Assembly (NCBI GenBank): GCA_013152815.1
Contig: JAADFO010000063.1
Location: forward strand, 1-46,757
DNA: 46,757 nucleotides
From: Nanobdellati archaeon
GTDB taxonomy: Archaea > Nanobdellota > Nanobdellia > Woesearchaeales > JAADFO01
Reading direction: 5' to 3'
Shown here: positions 1-9,383 of the stretch, in pieces
How positions within the stretch are numbered: position 1 is the first letter of the stretch
Layout: each line of letters begins with the position of its first letter
Position numbers and translations under genes: made by a program
Notes under the pieces: model-generated
What the model was told of the DNA's origin: nothing
The model's database searches: none
What the model saw: the letters and a program-made list of their open reading frames with translations, nothing else

Positions 1-59
1 TCCGGCAAAAGCAAGGAGGACGGTCTGAAGAATCAAGACTCCTCCGAAGAAAGGGCACA

Positions 60-1799
60 TCACTCGCTCGTATGGCCGATGAGGATCTCCATCATGGCGG
101 CGAAGGCAGGTCTCGTCACGAAGACGCCGAAGGTGATGCCGAAGATGGTGGTCAGGGCGAAGCCTTTGAGGAGGCCGGCACCGGCGAACCAGAGCGGCAG
201 CATCGCAACCACCGTGGTGAAATAGGCTGCCATGATGATGAAGAAGGCCCGCTTGATCTTCTGTTTCCAGGTCAGCTGCATCCTGTGCTTCCTGGCGATG
301 ATCTCGTCCGCGATGACGATCTGGTCGTCCACTCCCGTACCGACGGCGATGATGATCCCTGCGATGGCCGCAAGGTCGAGGTTCCATCCGATGAGGGCCG
401 CAAGGCCCAGGAGCAGGGTGACCTCGGAGAGCATGGTGATGGCCGCAGGGATGATGATGACTGCCCGCCTGTACCTGAGGAACAAGACCGTGACGACGGC
501 GAGGATGGCGACCAATGCCATGATGAGCGTGTTCTTGACGAACGCTTTCCCCAGGAGCGGTGAGAGCGTGTTGGTATGGACGATCTTGAGCTTGACCGGC
601 AACGAACCGGTGATGAGGATGGTCTGGAGCCGTTTCATGTTGGTCAGTGCGTCGGTGACCGCATCCTGCCGCGTAGGTCCCTTCCCTGAACCGGAGATGG
701 AGATCTCGGTGACGGCCTTGCCCTTCAGATCACCGGCGACATTCAATGAGTCGACCAACGAGTTGTCAAGATAGAGCTCCATCTGCTGATCGAGATATCC
801 TGTCTTGCTTCCGTCATCATAGTTGATCGGGATGTCTTTGGTGATGTTTGCCTGCCGCTGTGCTGCCTCCGGACTCAGGGATATGCCGAACCGGAAGCTG
901 CATACCCATCCCTGCTGCGCCTGCCGGCATCCCCGCTGAGGATCGATGCCTGCCTTGTCTGCGCTCCTGGCGACATAGGTGATGTCCCTGCCTCCGACGA
1001 ACACGGTCTTGTTGCCTATCTTGGCCTCGAATTTTCCCTGTTTCTCGAGAAGGTTCTTGACCTCCTCTTCATTGACGCCTGCAATCTCCACCAGGATGAA
1101 CTGGTTGCCTTCCAGGTCGACCGATTCTCTGATGGTCAGGTCAGAGAGGCCAAAGACGTTGAGCCGTTCCTTCATGTTGTCTATGAGGAGCGCCATGTCA
1201 TCAGAGGATATCTTCTCTTCAGGTTCCAGCAGGACCCTTGTCCCTCCGGTGAGGTCGAGACCTTTCTTGATGTTGGTCCAGGGGGTGTTGAACACACGGA
1301 GTCCGATGTCTTTTATCCCCACCACCTCCACCTCGGTCTTGGGTACTGTGATGGTGCTGTTGACGGTCTCTTCGATCTCCCTGGTCGTGCCGTTGATGGT
1401 CTGGTTGACCAGGATGGTCTTCTGGACGACCTTCTCCATGGTCTCGTTGGGGATGGTGGTGATGACGCTGATCGGCTGCGCCGTCACCTTATACAATCCT
1501 CTGTCTGTGGCGATGCTCATGACATCTCCTGGCTTGAGGTCGTTGATGATCTTATAATAGTCGTCCGTATTCCTGATGGGCTGCGTGTTTATGGAGATGA
1601 TCCTCTCCCTGCTGGTCAGCCGTTCGTTGGCCGGCGGGTTCTGGATTCCTGCCAGCTCTGCAGAGGAGTTCGAGATGACGTTCCTGATGGAGACTCCCTC
1701 GATGCCCGGTCTCGGCGAGATGGCGATGATAGCGAGGATCAGGAGGACTATCAGGAGGATTATACGAGGATTCCTGAGGATTTTCTTCAGATCACTCAT
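60..1799 (-). CDS. secD: Preprotein translocase subunit SecD
   Basis: 579 aa; N-terminal TM, periplasmic P1-like region 'DLTGGTRVLLEPE', C-terminal TM block 'AAIAGIIIAVGTGVDDQIVIADEI'; followed by SecF on the same strand. Confidence 0.95.
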   Translation of the reverse strand: MSDLKKILRNPRIILLIVLLILAIIAISPRPGIEGVSIRNVISNSSAELAGIQNPPANERLTSRERIISINTQPIRNTDDYYKIINDLKPGDVMSIATDRGLYKVTAQPISVITTIPNETMEKVVQKTILVNQTINGTTREIEETVNSTITVPKTEVEVVGIKDIGLRVFNTPWTNIKKGLDLTGGTRVLLEPEEKISSDDMALLIDNMKERLNVFGLSDLTIRESVDLEGNQFILVEIAGVNEEEVKNLLEKQGKFEAKIGNKTVFVGGRDITYVARSADKAGIDPQRGCRQAQQGWVCSFRFGISLSPEAAQRQANITKDIPINYDDGSKTGYLDQQMELYLDNSLVDSLNVAGDLKGKAVTEISISGSGKGPTRQDAVTDALTNMKRLQTILITGSLPVKLKIVHTNTLSPLLGKAFVKNTLIMALVAILAVVTVLFLRYRRAVIIIPAAITMLSEVTLLLGLAALIGWNLDLAAIAGIIIAVGTGVDDQIVIADEIIARKHRMQLTWKQKIKRAFFIIMAAYFTTVVAMLPLWFAGAGLLKGFALTTIFGITFGVFVTRPAFAAMMEILIGHTSE

Positions 1800-2796
1800 G
1801 ATGCTTCTTCTCCATATACCAACGGATGATGCCCACGTTCTGGATCCAGGTATTTATCATATCGATGAGCAGGCCTATGAACAGGATGGTCATGATCTGT
1901 CTCAGCACCTCAGATTCAGAGAGCAGGAACGCGACGCTGACCGCAGCCAGTGTCGTCATGTTCATCGTAAGGCCTGTCTTGATGGCCCCATAGACCCGCT
2001 CCATGACCGTACCCTCCTTGTTCTTGAGGACCCGCATGGTCAGGAGGATGTCAGTGTCCACCGAATAGCCGATGAGCATGAGAAAAGCAGCTATGCCTGC
2101 CGTCGATACGCGGATGCCCAGGAGGTTGACGATGGCGACGGTCACCAGCATATCTGAGAACGCCGAGAGGATGACCGCTCCGGACGGTACCGGTATCCTG
2201 AAGTAGAGGAAGACCACGATGCCCATGAAGACAAAGGCGATGAGGATGGCGATGAGTGTCTGTTTGAAGAACTGGGCGCCCAACGAGGACCCTATCTCCT
2301 CGATGGAGATGGTCGACCTATCCACTCCGGTCTCCTTGACCAGGTAGGCGATGAAGCCATCCTGTTGGTCGTTACCCACATCGGCGCTGATGATGATGCC
2401 GATGGGCTTGCCGAAGGAAGACATCTGACGCAGGGTGAACGTGGCGTCGCTGAACCGTGCCTTCAGCTTGGTCTCCAGGGCGTTGAGGTCGAAAGTCTGT
2501 CCAGAAGGGATGGTCACCGTGAGCCCTCCCTTGAGGGAGACATCTTTGCTTATGAAATCTCCTGTCGTCGCCTGCTGGATCCCTATCTGGAGGATGGCGG
2601 CAAGCAGGAGGATGAACGGGATGAGCAGCAGTTTCTTGTATTCCTGCTCATAGATCCTTTTCCAGCCGGTGGAACTGCCCCTGGAATGACCATGGCTCGT
2701 TTCGACCTTCTTGCTGGTCGTTTTCTTTTGGGCATGCTGGGCCTGGATGGCTTTCTTGAGCATGAATCCCTGTCTTCTTTTAGAACGCTTGCTCAT
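1792..2796 (-). CDS. secF: Preprotein translocase subunit SecF (start re-assigned to MSKRSKRRQG; the ORF is open to 2871 but a TATA-like stretch lies at ~2808-2830)
   Basis: SecF motifs 'SLKGGLTVTI', 'AFLMLIGYSVDTDILLTMRVL'; overlaps secD by 8 nt. Confidence 0.93.
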   Translation of the reverse strand: MSKRSKRRQGFMLKKAIQAQHAQKKTTSKKVETSHGHSRGSSTGWKRIYEQEYKKLLLIPFILLLAAILQIGIQQATTGDFISKDVSLKGGLTVTIPSGQTFDLNALETKLKARFSDATFTLRQMSSFGKPIGIIISADVGNDQQDGFIAYLVKETGVDRSTISIEEIGSSLGAQFFKQTLIAILIAFVFMGIVVFLYFRIPVPSGAVILSAFSDMLVTVAIVNLLGIRVSTAGIAAFLMLIGYSVDTDILLTMRVLKNKEGTVMERVYGAIKTGLTMNMTTLAAVSVAFLLSESEVLRQIMTILFIGLLIDMINTWIQNVGIIRWYMEKKHHE

Positions 2797-2879
2797 CGGC
2801 TTTGGTGGTTTATATCTCTTTAAAAAGGTTGTGTCTTCCTTCACTGGGGATTCAGACAAAATGACCGTCACAAGGCAGC

Positions 2880-3788
2880 TTATCCGCTGATCCTGTCCAT
2901 GATGACCTTTCGGGGAGAGAGTTCTGTCAGGTAGGCTGTCTTCACGGCGATGGCCGGTCTCTTGGCCCCATCTATGTTATCCTGGTACTGGGTCGCATAT
3001 ACTGCGTCTTTTACGCCTTCCTGATGCATGATGCGGGAGACCGTCTCCCGTCGATATCCCATCAGCCCACCGAGCTCTGTCTGGGAGATGGGAAAAATCG
3101 TATATTCTCCCCTGATCTCGCCTGAACGTTCAGCGAGGTGCCTGAACACATGCTGGAGCCGTAGCACCCTTTTCTCTGATATGGTCATCCTCTGCTCAGG
3201 AGGAGTGTTGAGCCGGTTCTCTATGGGCAGGTTCTTCTTTCTATAAAGGTAGTTCTTTGTTGTGGCCCAATCCTCAGTGGCCTGGGTCTGTTGCGCATAG
3301 CCGGCAAGGAGTTCTGTGAAGAGCCGACCATGGGGCTTTTCCAAGCTCTCTCCTCTCTGGTCTGCTTCTATGAGCGCATCGATGGTCTCCAGAGAGATGT
3401 AGGAAAGGACGGTCTCGTTCTTCGCCTTGAGATGATGGATGATCTCTACTTTTCCTTTGGCGCGGGGTCTCTTGTCCTTGGGCGGGATGAGCGCAGAAGC
3501 CTCCATCGCATATCCCTCGCCGATGAAGATGAGGTCGTTCTTGCCATAGGCAAAGGTCGGTGTCTCAAGGACAAGCGGAGGAAGGACAAGCTTGCTCTCT
3601 TCGCTCTCATCCAGATCGGCTTCATTGTCGCTCCATCTTGGCGGGATATAATCCAGAAGCAGGCCTCTCTGTACAAGGTAGATTCCTGCCGGAAGAAGAA
3701 CGGTATTTTTGGTATCAAACTCTTTATCGTGCAGGGCTCTGAATGAGAGGAGTTCTCCTGCCTCGTCGAAGAGGTCCGGGTAGGGCAT
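2880..3788 (-). CDS. Crp/Fnr-like transcriptional regulator (winged HTH, divergent N-terminal sensor)
   Basis: C-terminal HTH 'ISQTELGGLMGYRRETVSRIMHQEG' matches the HTH_CRP recognition helix pattern. Confidence 0.6.
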   Translation of the reverse strand: MPYPDLFDEAGELLSFRALHDKEFDTKNTVLLPAGIYLVQRGLLLDYIPPRWSDNEADLDESEESKLVLPPLVLETPTFAYGKNDLIFIGEGYAMEASALIPPKDKRPRAKGKVEIIHHLKAKNETVLSYISLETIDALIEADQRGESLEKPHGRLFTELLAGYAQQTQATEDWATTKNYLYRKKNLPIENRLNTPPEQRMTISEKRVLRLQHVFRHLAERSGEIRGEYTIFPISQTELGGLMGYRRETVSRIMHQEGVKDAVYATQYQDNIDGAKRPAIAVKTAYLTELSPRKVIMDRISG

Positions 3789-3865
3789 GTTCGGGTGGGT
3801 CTGGACAGCCCTATATAAATGTTTCGTTACTGGATAGTGGTTATAGTATATTCCCAGAAATCTAA

Positions 3866-5605
3866 CTATTTAGGGGCAAGGCAGGCCCTGACAAAGCCGA
3901 GATAGAGCGGGTTCGGAGAGAGCGGCCTGGACGTGAATTCCGGATGGAACTGGGTGCCGACGAAGAACCTGTGGCTTGGCAGCTCGAGTATCTGCATGAT
4001 GGGATGGTCCGGGGCCTTTCCTGAGAAGACCAGACCAGCCTTCTCGAACCGCCCGATGTATTCGGGATTGCATTCATAGCGATGCCTGAACCGTTCCCGT
4101 ATCCTGGTCTTTTTGCCGTAGAGCTCCCATGCCCTTGTCCCTTCCCTGACCTCGATGTCCCTTCCGCCGAGGCGCATGTTGGCTCCCAGACCTTCGATCT
4201 TCTTCTGTTCAGGAAGGATGTCGATGACCGGGTGCGTTGTGTCGTTGGAGATCTCGGTGGAGTTGGCGTCCTTGAGCCTGAGCACGTTTCTGGCAAACTC
4301 CACCAGTGCCATCTGGAAACCATAGCATAGTCCGAGATAAGGGATGTTGTTCTCCCTTGCATACCGGATGCACTGTACTTTCCCTTCTGCGCCGCGTTTG
4401 CCGAAACCGCCCGGGACGATGATGCCTGCGATGCCGTCGAAGGCCTGCTTGAGGGTCAGTTTGCCTTCCTCGATGTCCGTCGTCTCGATCCACTTGATGC
4501 TGATCCTGGCCTGGTTGTGGGTTGCCGAATGTTCCAACGCCTTGATGACTGATGCGTAGGAGTCGCGAAGTCCAGTGTATTTTCCGATGATGCCGACCGT
4601 GATCGTCTTCTTGGGGTTCTTTATCCGTCGTATATATCCTTTCCATTCCTTGGAACTTTGGACTTCCCTGTGTTTGAGCCTGAGCTTCTCGAGGATGTTG
4701 CGGTCCAGGCCCGTCCCCTTTATCTCTTCGGGGATGAGGTAGATGGAGTCCACATCATGCACGGAGATGACGTTCTTCAGCGGCACGTTGGAATAGATGC
4801 TGATCTTTGATTTGACCTTTTCGGTGGCCTCGTTATGGCATCGGCAGGCGATGGCGTCGGGCTGGATCCCCAGCTCCATGAGACGCCTGATGCCCAGCTG
4901 GGCTGCCTTTGACTTCTGCTCGCCCAGGAAACCTGGCTCGAGGATATAGGTGACATTGATGAAACAGCAGTTCTCTTTTCCTTCCTCATACATCATCTCC
5001 CGCAGCGCCTCGAGGAAATACTGGTTCTCGATATCTCCCACAGTCCCCCCAACTTCCACGATGACGATGTTGGCCTTGCTCTTCATGGCCAGTTCCCTGA
5101 GAAAATGCTTGATCTCTCCGGTCACATGGGGGATGAACTGCACATCCCTCCCGAGGTAGGAGCCCTTCCGCTCTGCCGTGAGGATGCGGCTGAAGATCCT
5201 GCCCCCTGTCAGGTAATTGGCCTCGCTGAGATCGAGATCGAGCATACGCTCATAGGTGCCCAGGTCCATGTCGCATTCAAGGCCGTCATCGAGGACAAAG
5301 ACCTCGCCATGGCGGAAGGGGTTCAATGTCCCTGCATCCACGTTGAGGTATCCGTCGAACTTGATGGGGCTGATGCGATAACCCTGTTCCTGCATGAGCT
5401 TTCCGAGGGATGCGGCGAAGATACCCTTTCCCAGGCCAGACATGACCGAACCGGTAACAAAGATGTATTTCTGCTTGCCCCGTTCATAGCCCTTCGGGAC
5501 TGGGGTGAAGAACTCTTCTTCTCCAGACCTGCGGGCGAGCTTCTTGAGCATGTCCTTGCCGTTCTCAGCAGCCAAGAAGAATCGCCTCGTGCGTCGTTGA
5601 GCCAT
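3866..5605 (-). CDS. pyrG: CTP synthase
   Basis: 'KYIFVTGSVMSGLGKGIFAASLG', glutaminase 'YLGLCYGFQMALVEFARNV', 'FFVGTQFHPEFTSRP'. Confidence 0.97.
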   Translation of the reverse strand: MAQRRTRRFFLAAENGKDMLKKLARRSGEEEFFTPVPKGYERGKQKYIFVTGSVMSGLGKGIFAASLGKLMQEQGYRISPIKFDGYLNVDAGTLNPFRHGEVFVLDDGLECDMDLGTYERMLDLDLSEANYLTGGRIFSRILTAERKGSYLGRDVQFIPHVTGEIKHFLRELAMKSKANIVIVEVGGTVGDIENQYFLEALREMMYEEGKENCCFINVTYILEPGFLGEQKSKAAQLGIRRLMELGIQPDAIACRCHNEATEKVKSKISIYSNVPLKNVISVHDVDSIYLIPEEIKGTGLDRNILEKLRLKHREVQSSKEWKGYIRRIKNPKKTITVGIIGKYTGLRDSYASVIKALEHSATHNQARISIKWIETTDIEEGKLTLKQAFDGIAGIIVPGGFGKRGAEGKVQCIRYARENNIPYLGLCYGFQMALVEFARNVLRLKDANSTEISNDTTHPVIDILPEQKKIEGLGANMRLGGRDIEVREGTRAWELYGKKTRIRERFRHRYECNPEYIGRFEKAGLVFSGKAPDHPIMQILELPSHRFFVGTQFHPEFTSRPLSPNPLYLGFVRACLAPK

Positions 5606-5775
5606 GCATCAGAAAGAGGGAATGATCGAAAAAACGGCCTTTTCGCATTGTCCATCAGATTTCCAGATAGTATATATATTTTTCTTATATTTTTCTGAAC
5701 ACCTTTTCTCGCTCGTTTTCCTGAAATATCCTTCGCTTCACTTCTCTCACTCCTCTTTAAGCTAAATTTTATGGC

Positions 5776-5790
5776 CAAATTTTATATAAG
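5776..5790 (+). promoter_or_regulatory. TATA-box promoter for the rhomboid gene; ATG lies ~25 nt downstream, so the transcript is probably leaderless
   Basis: 'caaattttatataag' with ATG at 5811; 9-bp direct repeat AAATTTTAT-ggcc-AAATTTTAT at 5764-5785. Confidence 0.5.
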
Positions 5791-5810
5791 GCAAGGCTTT
5801 CAGGCCGGTC

Positions 5811-6473
5811 ATGCGACCGATAAGCAGCCGACAGCAGTGGTTTCCGGGATTCCGTATGAGAAGTGCCGTGATCCCCATCATCGGGGTGAACATCCTCTTC
5901 TTCATACTCCAGCAGACGATTCCCGGCTTCACCGATGCTTTCATCCTGGTGGGCAGCGACATCTTCACCCGGCCCTGGATACTCCTCACGCACATGTTCC
6001 TCCATGCCAACCTCAACCACATCTTCTTCAACATGTACGGCATCCTGCTCTTCGGGCCTCTTCTCGAATCAAGGATCGGCCCCAAACGCCTGCTCGAGGT
6101 GTACCTGGTGTCAGGTCTGGTGGCAGGGTTCTTCGCAAGCTTTGCCTATGCCCGGGCATTGGGTGCGAGCGCCGCCCTGATGGGACTCATCGGTGCGCTG
6201 ATCATCATCATGCCCCAGCTTCGGCTGCTCTTCTTTTTCATCATCCCCATGCCTCTCTGGCTGGCAGGGCTTGTCTGGGTGTCCATCGATGTCTTCGGCG
6301 TCTTTTTCCCTTCGGGAGTCGGCAATATAGCCCATCTTTTCGGCATGGGGACCGGCATCCTGTTCGGTCTTTACTTTCTACGGCAGCGGAAAGGGCAGCA
6401 GGAGACCTTTGCCCAGACCACCCATCTGGATGATGCTGCGGTGGATGACTACCTGCGTTCAGGGAGGTTCTGA
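5811..6473 (+). CDS. Rhomboid family intramembrane serine protease
   Basis: 'THMFLHANLNHIFFNMYGILLFGPLLE', catalytic 'ALGASAALMG' (GxS) and 'NIAHLFGMGTG' (His). Confidence 0.88.
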   Translation: MRPISSRQQWFPGFRMRSAVIPIIGVNILFFILQQTIPGFTDAFILVGSDIFTRPWILLTHMFLHANLNHIFFNMYGILLFGPLLESRIGPKRLLEVYLVSGLVAGFFASFAYARALGASAALMGLIGALIIIMPQLRLLFFFIIPMPLWLAGLVWVSIDVFGVFFPSGVGNIAHLFGMGTGILFGLYFLRQRKGQQETFAQTTHLDDAAVDDYLRSGRF

Positions 6474-6514
6474 CTGAGAGGCTGTTTGACAGATTGATTA
6501 TCGAGGTGAAACGC

Positions 6515-6958
6515 ATGGCTGACATCAAGAGGATCATACGGAAAGGGGACAAGGTGGCTGTTACCTACACCGGAACCCTTGACACTGGCGAGATATTCGA
6601 CAGCAATGTGGGAAAGACACCCTTTGTCCATGTGGTGGGAGACGGCCAGACCATCTCCGGCTTCGACGAGAACATCATCGGCATGGCAGAGGATGAGGAG
6701 AAACGTTTCACGGTCCTTCCGGAGAAGGGCTACGGCCAGTACCATGAGAAACTTGCCTATCAGATCCCCCGAAAACAGCTCGGTGACATCACTCCCCAGG
6801 TGGGGACCGAACTGCTGCTGAAATCAAATGCAGGGAACAAGACCACGGCAAAGGCAAGGATAACCAAGGTCGAGCAGGATAAGGTGACCCTCGATATGAA
6901 CCATCCGCTCGCAGGAAAGAACCTCACGTTCCTGGTCAGGATAGATCAGATCTTCTGA
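6515..6958 (+). CDS. FKBP-type peptidyl-prolyl cis-trans isomerase (SlyD-like)
   Basis: 'GDKVAVTYTGTLDTGEIFDSN...PFVHVVGDGQTISGFDENIIGM', 'MNHPLAGKNLTFLV'; SD GAGGTGA upstream of ATG 6515. Confidence 0.93.
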   Translation: MADIKRIIRKGDKVAVTYTGTLDTGEIFDSNVGKTPFVHVVGDGQTISGFDENIIGMAEDEEKRFTVLPEKGYGQYHEKLAYQIPRKQLGDITPQVGTELLLKSNAGNKTTAKARITKVEQDKVTLDMNHPLAGKNLTFLVRIDQIF

Positions 6959-7028
6959 GAAACTGAAACTCTGCTTGTTCTTTCTTTATGGCTCTTCTCT
7001 CTTCTCCACTCTTCTTCTCTATTCCCTG

Positions 7029-7859
7029 TTATTGGCAGCCACCGCCATACTTGAAGTACTGGTTATAGACCATGGTCGGTCCTGAGGTCAATGCATAGCT
7101 CGTGAACTTCCTGAATCGCTCATGGATCTTGCCGTTGATCCTGAAATATGCGCCATCCCCGTCGTCGACAAGCTTGATGATGCTGACCGAGAATGTCTCA
7201 TCTCCCATCATAAAGAACCGGGAACGGTCGTCAGTCACCCGTTTGCAGAGCTCCTCGCCCTGGAAATCCATGCAGACATTCACTGCCTCTCCTGAGGGCT
7301 GGCAGTCCGTGGCTCCTCTGCAGTCAGCACCATCACAGCAATTTCCCATAGGTATGCATCTGCTCTGGAAGTCACACCAGGAATATCCCTGCTTGCAGCC
7401 GCAATCGCCGGTGTCAAGACAGACCTTGTTTGATCCGCAGGCAAGCAGGTCACAGCTGCTCGTCTCTTGGTTTCCTTTCGGTGCCTGTGCTGAGGTATTT
7501 ACTGAGGTATCTTTCTCTTTTGGGTTTTCTTTCACGGCCGTGCTGCAGGCATGATCGACACAGGTCCCTGATGCGCATTCCTGGTCAAAGCAGCATCCTT
7601 CCTTGGGGATGCATCCGTTCATGCATGTCCGGTAATTCTCGGCACAGTAGCACGATCCATCGCGACAGACCTGATTGTCTCCGCAGGTCACGTCTCCGCA
7701 TGTCGCTTTCGCGCCGCCGGAGACCACCAGCTTCACCGTATCGCCTGTGGGCAGGATAACCTGTTTCTCGAGCGGTTTGTAGGTCACGATGACTAAAGCT
7801 ACTATAAGCAGAACGCTTAGTGTTATGATAACCCTCTTGATAACCCTCTTCTGAGTCAC
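7029..7859 (-). CDS. Secreted/membrane-anchored cysteine-rich protein with two tandem Cys modules
   Basis: N-terminal TM segment; modules 'CGDVTCGDNQVCRDGSCYCAENYRTCMNGCIPKEGCC' and 'CDLLACGSNKVCLDTGDCGCKQGYSWCDFQSRCIPMGNCC'. Confidence 0.6.
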   Translation of the reverse strand: MTQKRVIKRVIITLSVLLIVALVIVTYKPLEKQVILPTGDTVKLVVSGGAKATCGDVTCGDNQVCRDGSCYCAENYRTCMNGCIPKEGCCFDQECASGTCVDHACSTAVKENPKEKDTSVNTSAQAPKGNQETSSCDLLACGSNKVCLDTGDCGCKQGYSWCDFQSRCIPMGNCCDGADCRGATDCQPSGEAVNVCMDFQGEELCKRVTDDRSRFFMMGDETFSVSIIKLVDDGDGAYFRINGKIHERFRKFTSYALTSGPTMVYNQYFKYGGGCQ

Positions 7860-7985
7860 TCGATCCCCCTGGGAAGAGGATGTGCCTGTTCTTTTTATAT
7901 ATTGCCCTCTGTCGCTCTCTTGAAGGAGTCACATCCGAGGGGCGAATATGCAATACCTCTCCTGCTTCGCCTCCTGAGGACCCGT

Positions 7986-8015
7986 TCTTATTGGGAACAA
8001 TCTTATTGGGAACAA
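7986..8015. repeat. Perfect tandem duplication of 15 bp (TCTTATTGGGAACAA x2)
   Basis: Direct reading of the sequence. Confidence 0.97.
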
Positions 8016-8170
8016 TCATGAGGTCTTGCTATCTTTTTTTCTCATCCCGGACAGGTGATGCATGCCAGATGAAAGCTGCTGTCATGCCGTCATCCTTTTC
8101 TCTTCTTTTTGTCCAGATGTCCTTCCGGCCTTCACAATCTTTATTAACATCGGTCCCTGCCTCATCTGTC

Positions 8171-8536
8171 ATGACAACGCTCATCGCCATCATCTCGACA
8201 GGAAAGGGCACCTGGTCAGAGGTCAGTCGGCTCATGGACCAGGCGGAATGGGACCATATAGTGCTTGTTACCTACCCCTATGGCAAGGAGCATTTCTCTC
8301 ATCCAAAGAACTTCTCGATGGTGGTCACTGATTTCTCTACGCCGATGGCCCTGCTCTGCGGTGAACTGACCGGACAGATCGGAAAGCTGGTCCCCGGAGG
8401 ACTGGCAACAGAGGTGGCCCTCAACCTTTCATCGGGTTCAGGGAAAGAGCATATGGCCCTGATCGGTGCTGTCCTGAAGAACGGTCTTGCTCTGCGGCTG
8501 GTCGTGCCCGGAGAGAAGGACATCCAAGAGGTCTGA
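8171..8536 (+). CDS. Small Rossmann-like conserved protein, CARF-like pattern (start re-assigned to ATG 8171)
   Basis: 'MTTLIAIISTGKGTW...' and 'EVALNLSSGSGKEHMALIGAVLKNGLALRLV'; the upstream part of the ORF looks non-coding. Confidence 0.55.
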   Translation: MTTLIAIISTGKGTWSEVSRLMDQAEWDHIVLVTYPYGKEHFSHPKNFSMVVTDFSTPMALLCGELTGQIGKLVPGGLATEVALNLSSGSGKEHMALIGAVLKNGLALRLVVPGEKDIQEV

Positions 8537-8541
8537 GAGAC

Positions 8542-8561
8542 ACACCCATCTACACCCATCT
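8542..8561. repeat. Perfect tandem duplication of 10 bp (ACACCCATCT x2)
   Basis: Direct reading of the sequence. Confidence 0.97.
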
Positions 8562-9357
8562 AAGAGGCAGCTATCGGTCCTGCCGGCATGATGCCATACC
8601 AGGTATAGAGAAAACGGTCCACTGCCCTGAGCAGTTCCAGATCCTTGCCTTCAAGGATAATGCAGTTCTTCTTCTTGGTTATCTTTGCAGGTCCCTCATT
8701 GTCGATGATATAGATGACCTGCTGGTCTGTGTTGTTGCAGGTGATGACCGGTACGTCTCTGCAGGCATCGCTCTCGTTCGTGATGCAGCCGACGACAGGT
8801 ATGACTCCGATGACCTGGATGAGGCTGATGGAGAGCTCCGTATTTGCGAGTGCCAGGTATTGGAACTCGTCCGACAACGGGTTGAAGGTGACATAGGTCT
8901 GCGTCCGGTTGCTTGTCCTCACGATCCAGGGAAGGGGATTGCCTTCGATGGTCACATCCCCAACATCCTTTGGCCCGAAATGCATGGGGATGTCATAGAG
9001 CTCTCCTGTGGCAAAGCTCCTTATCCGTGTCATCCATGACCCCTGATAGTTGATGAAGGCATAACCACGATACATATAGCCATAATCTGAATCTCCATTG
9101 TTCACAACAGACATGAACATCTCATCGGGAGTGTCGATGGTCTGGGAGGATTTTCCTGAGAACATGAAGATGAGGATGATGATGGCGACGAAGACACCGA
9201 TGCCTATGAGCACATACATGATGCTCTTCCCTTCAGTGACCGGCTCTTCCTTCTCTTCCTCTTCGGCCTCCTTCTTCCTGTGCTTTCTCGACTTGGCAGA
9301 GGATTTCTTCTTTGCCGCTCTCACTCTTTTGGTCTGTCCTGTCATCTGGGGTCTCAC
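8560..9357 (-). CDS. Membrane-anchored hypothetical protein; paralogue of 9384..9998
   Basis: Basic N-terminus, TM 'SIMYVLIGIGVFVAIIILIFMF', C-terminal 'PVITCNNTDQQVIYI...NCIILEG..LELLRAVDRFLYTWYGIM'. Confidence 0.6.
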   Translation of the reverse strand: MRPQMTGQTKRVRAAKKKSSAKSRKHRKKEAEEEEKEEPVTEGKSIMYVLIGIGVFVAIIILIFMFSGKSSQTIDTPDEMFMSVVNNGDSDYGYMYRGYAFINYQGSWMTRIRSFATGELYDIPMHFGPKDVGDVTIEGNPLPWIVRTSNRTQTYVTFNPLSDEFQYLALANTELSISLIQVIGVIPVVGCITNESDACRDVPVITCNNTDQQVIYIIDNEGPAKITKKKNCIILEGKDLELLRAVDRFLYTWYGIMPAGPIAAS

Positions 9358-9383
9358 CCGGTCATTTCAGATGTCGTGCTTCT

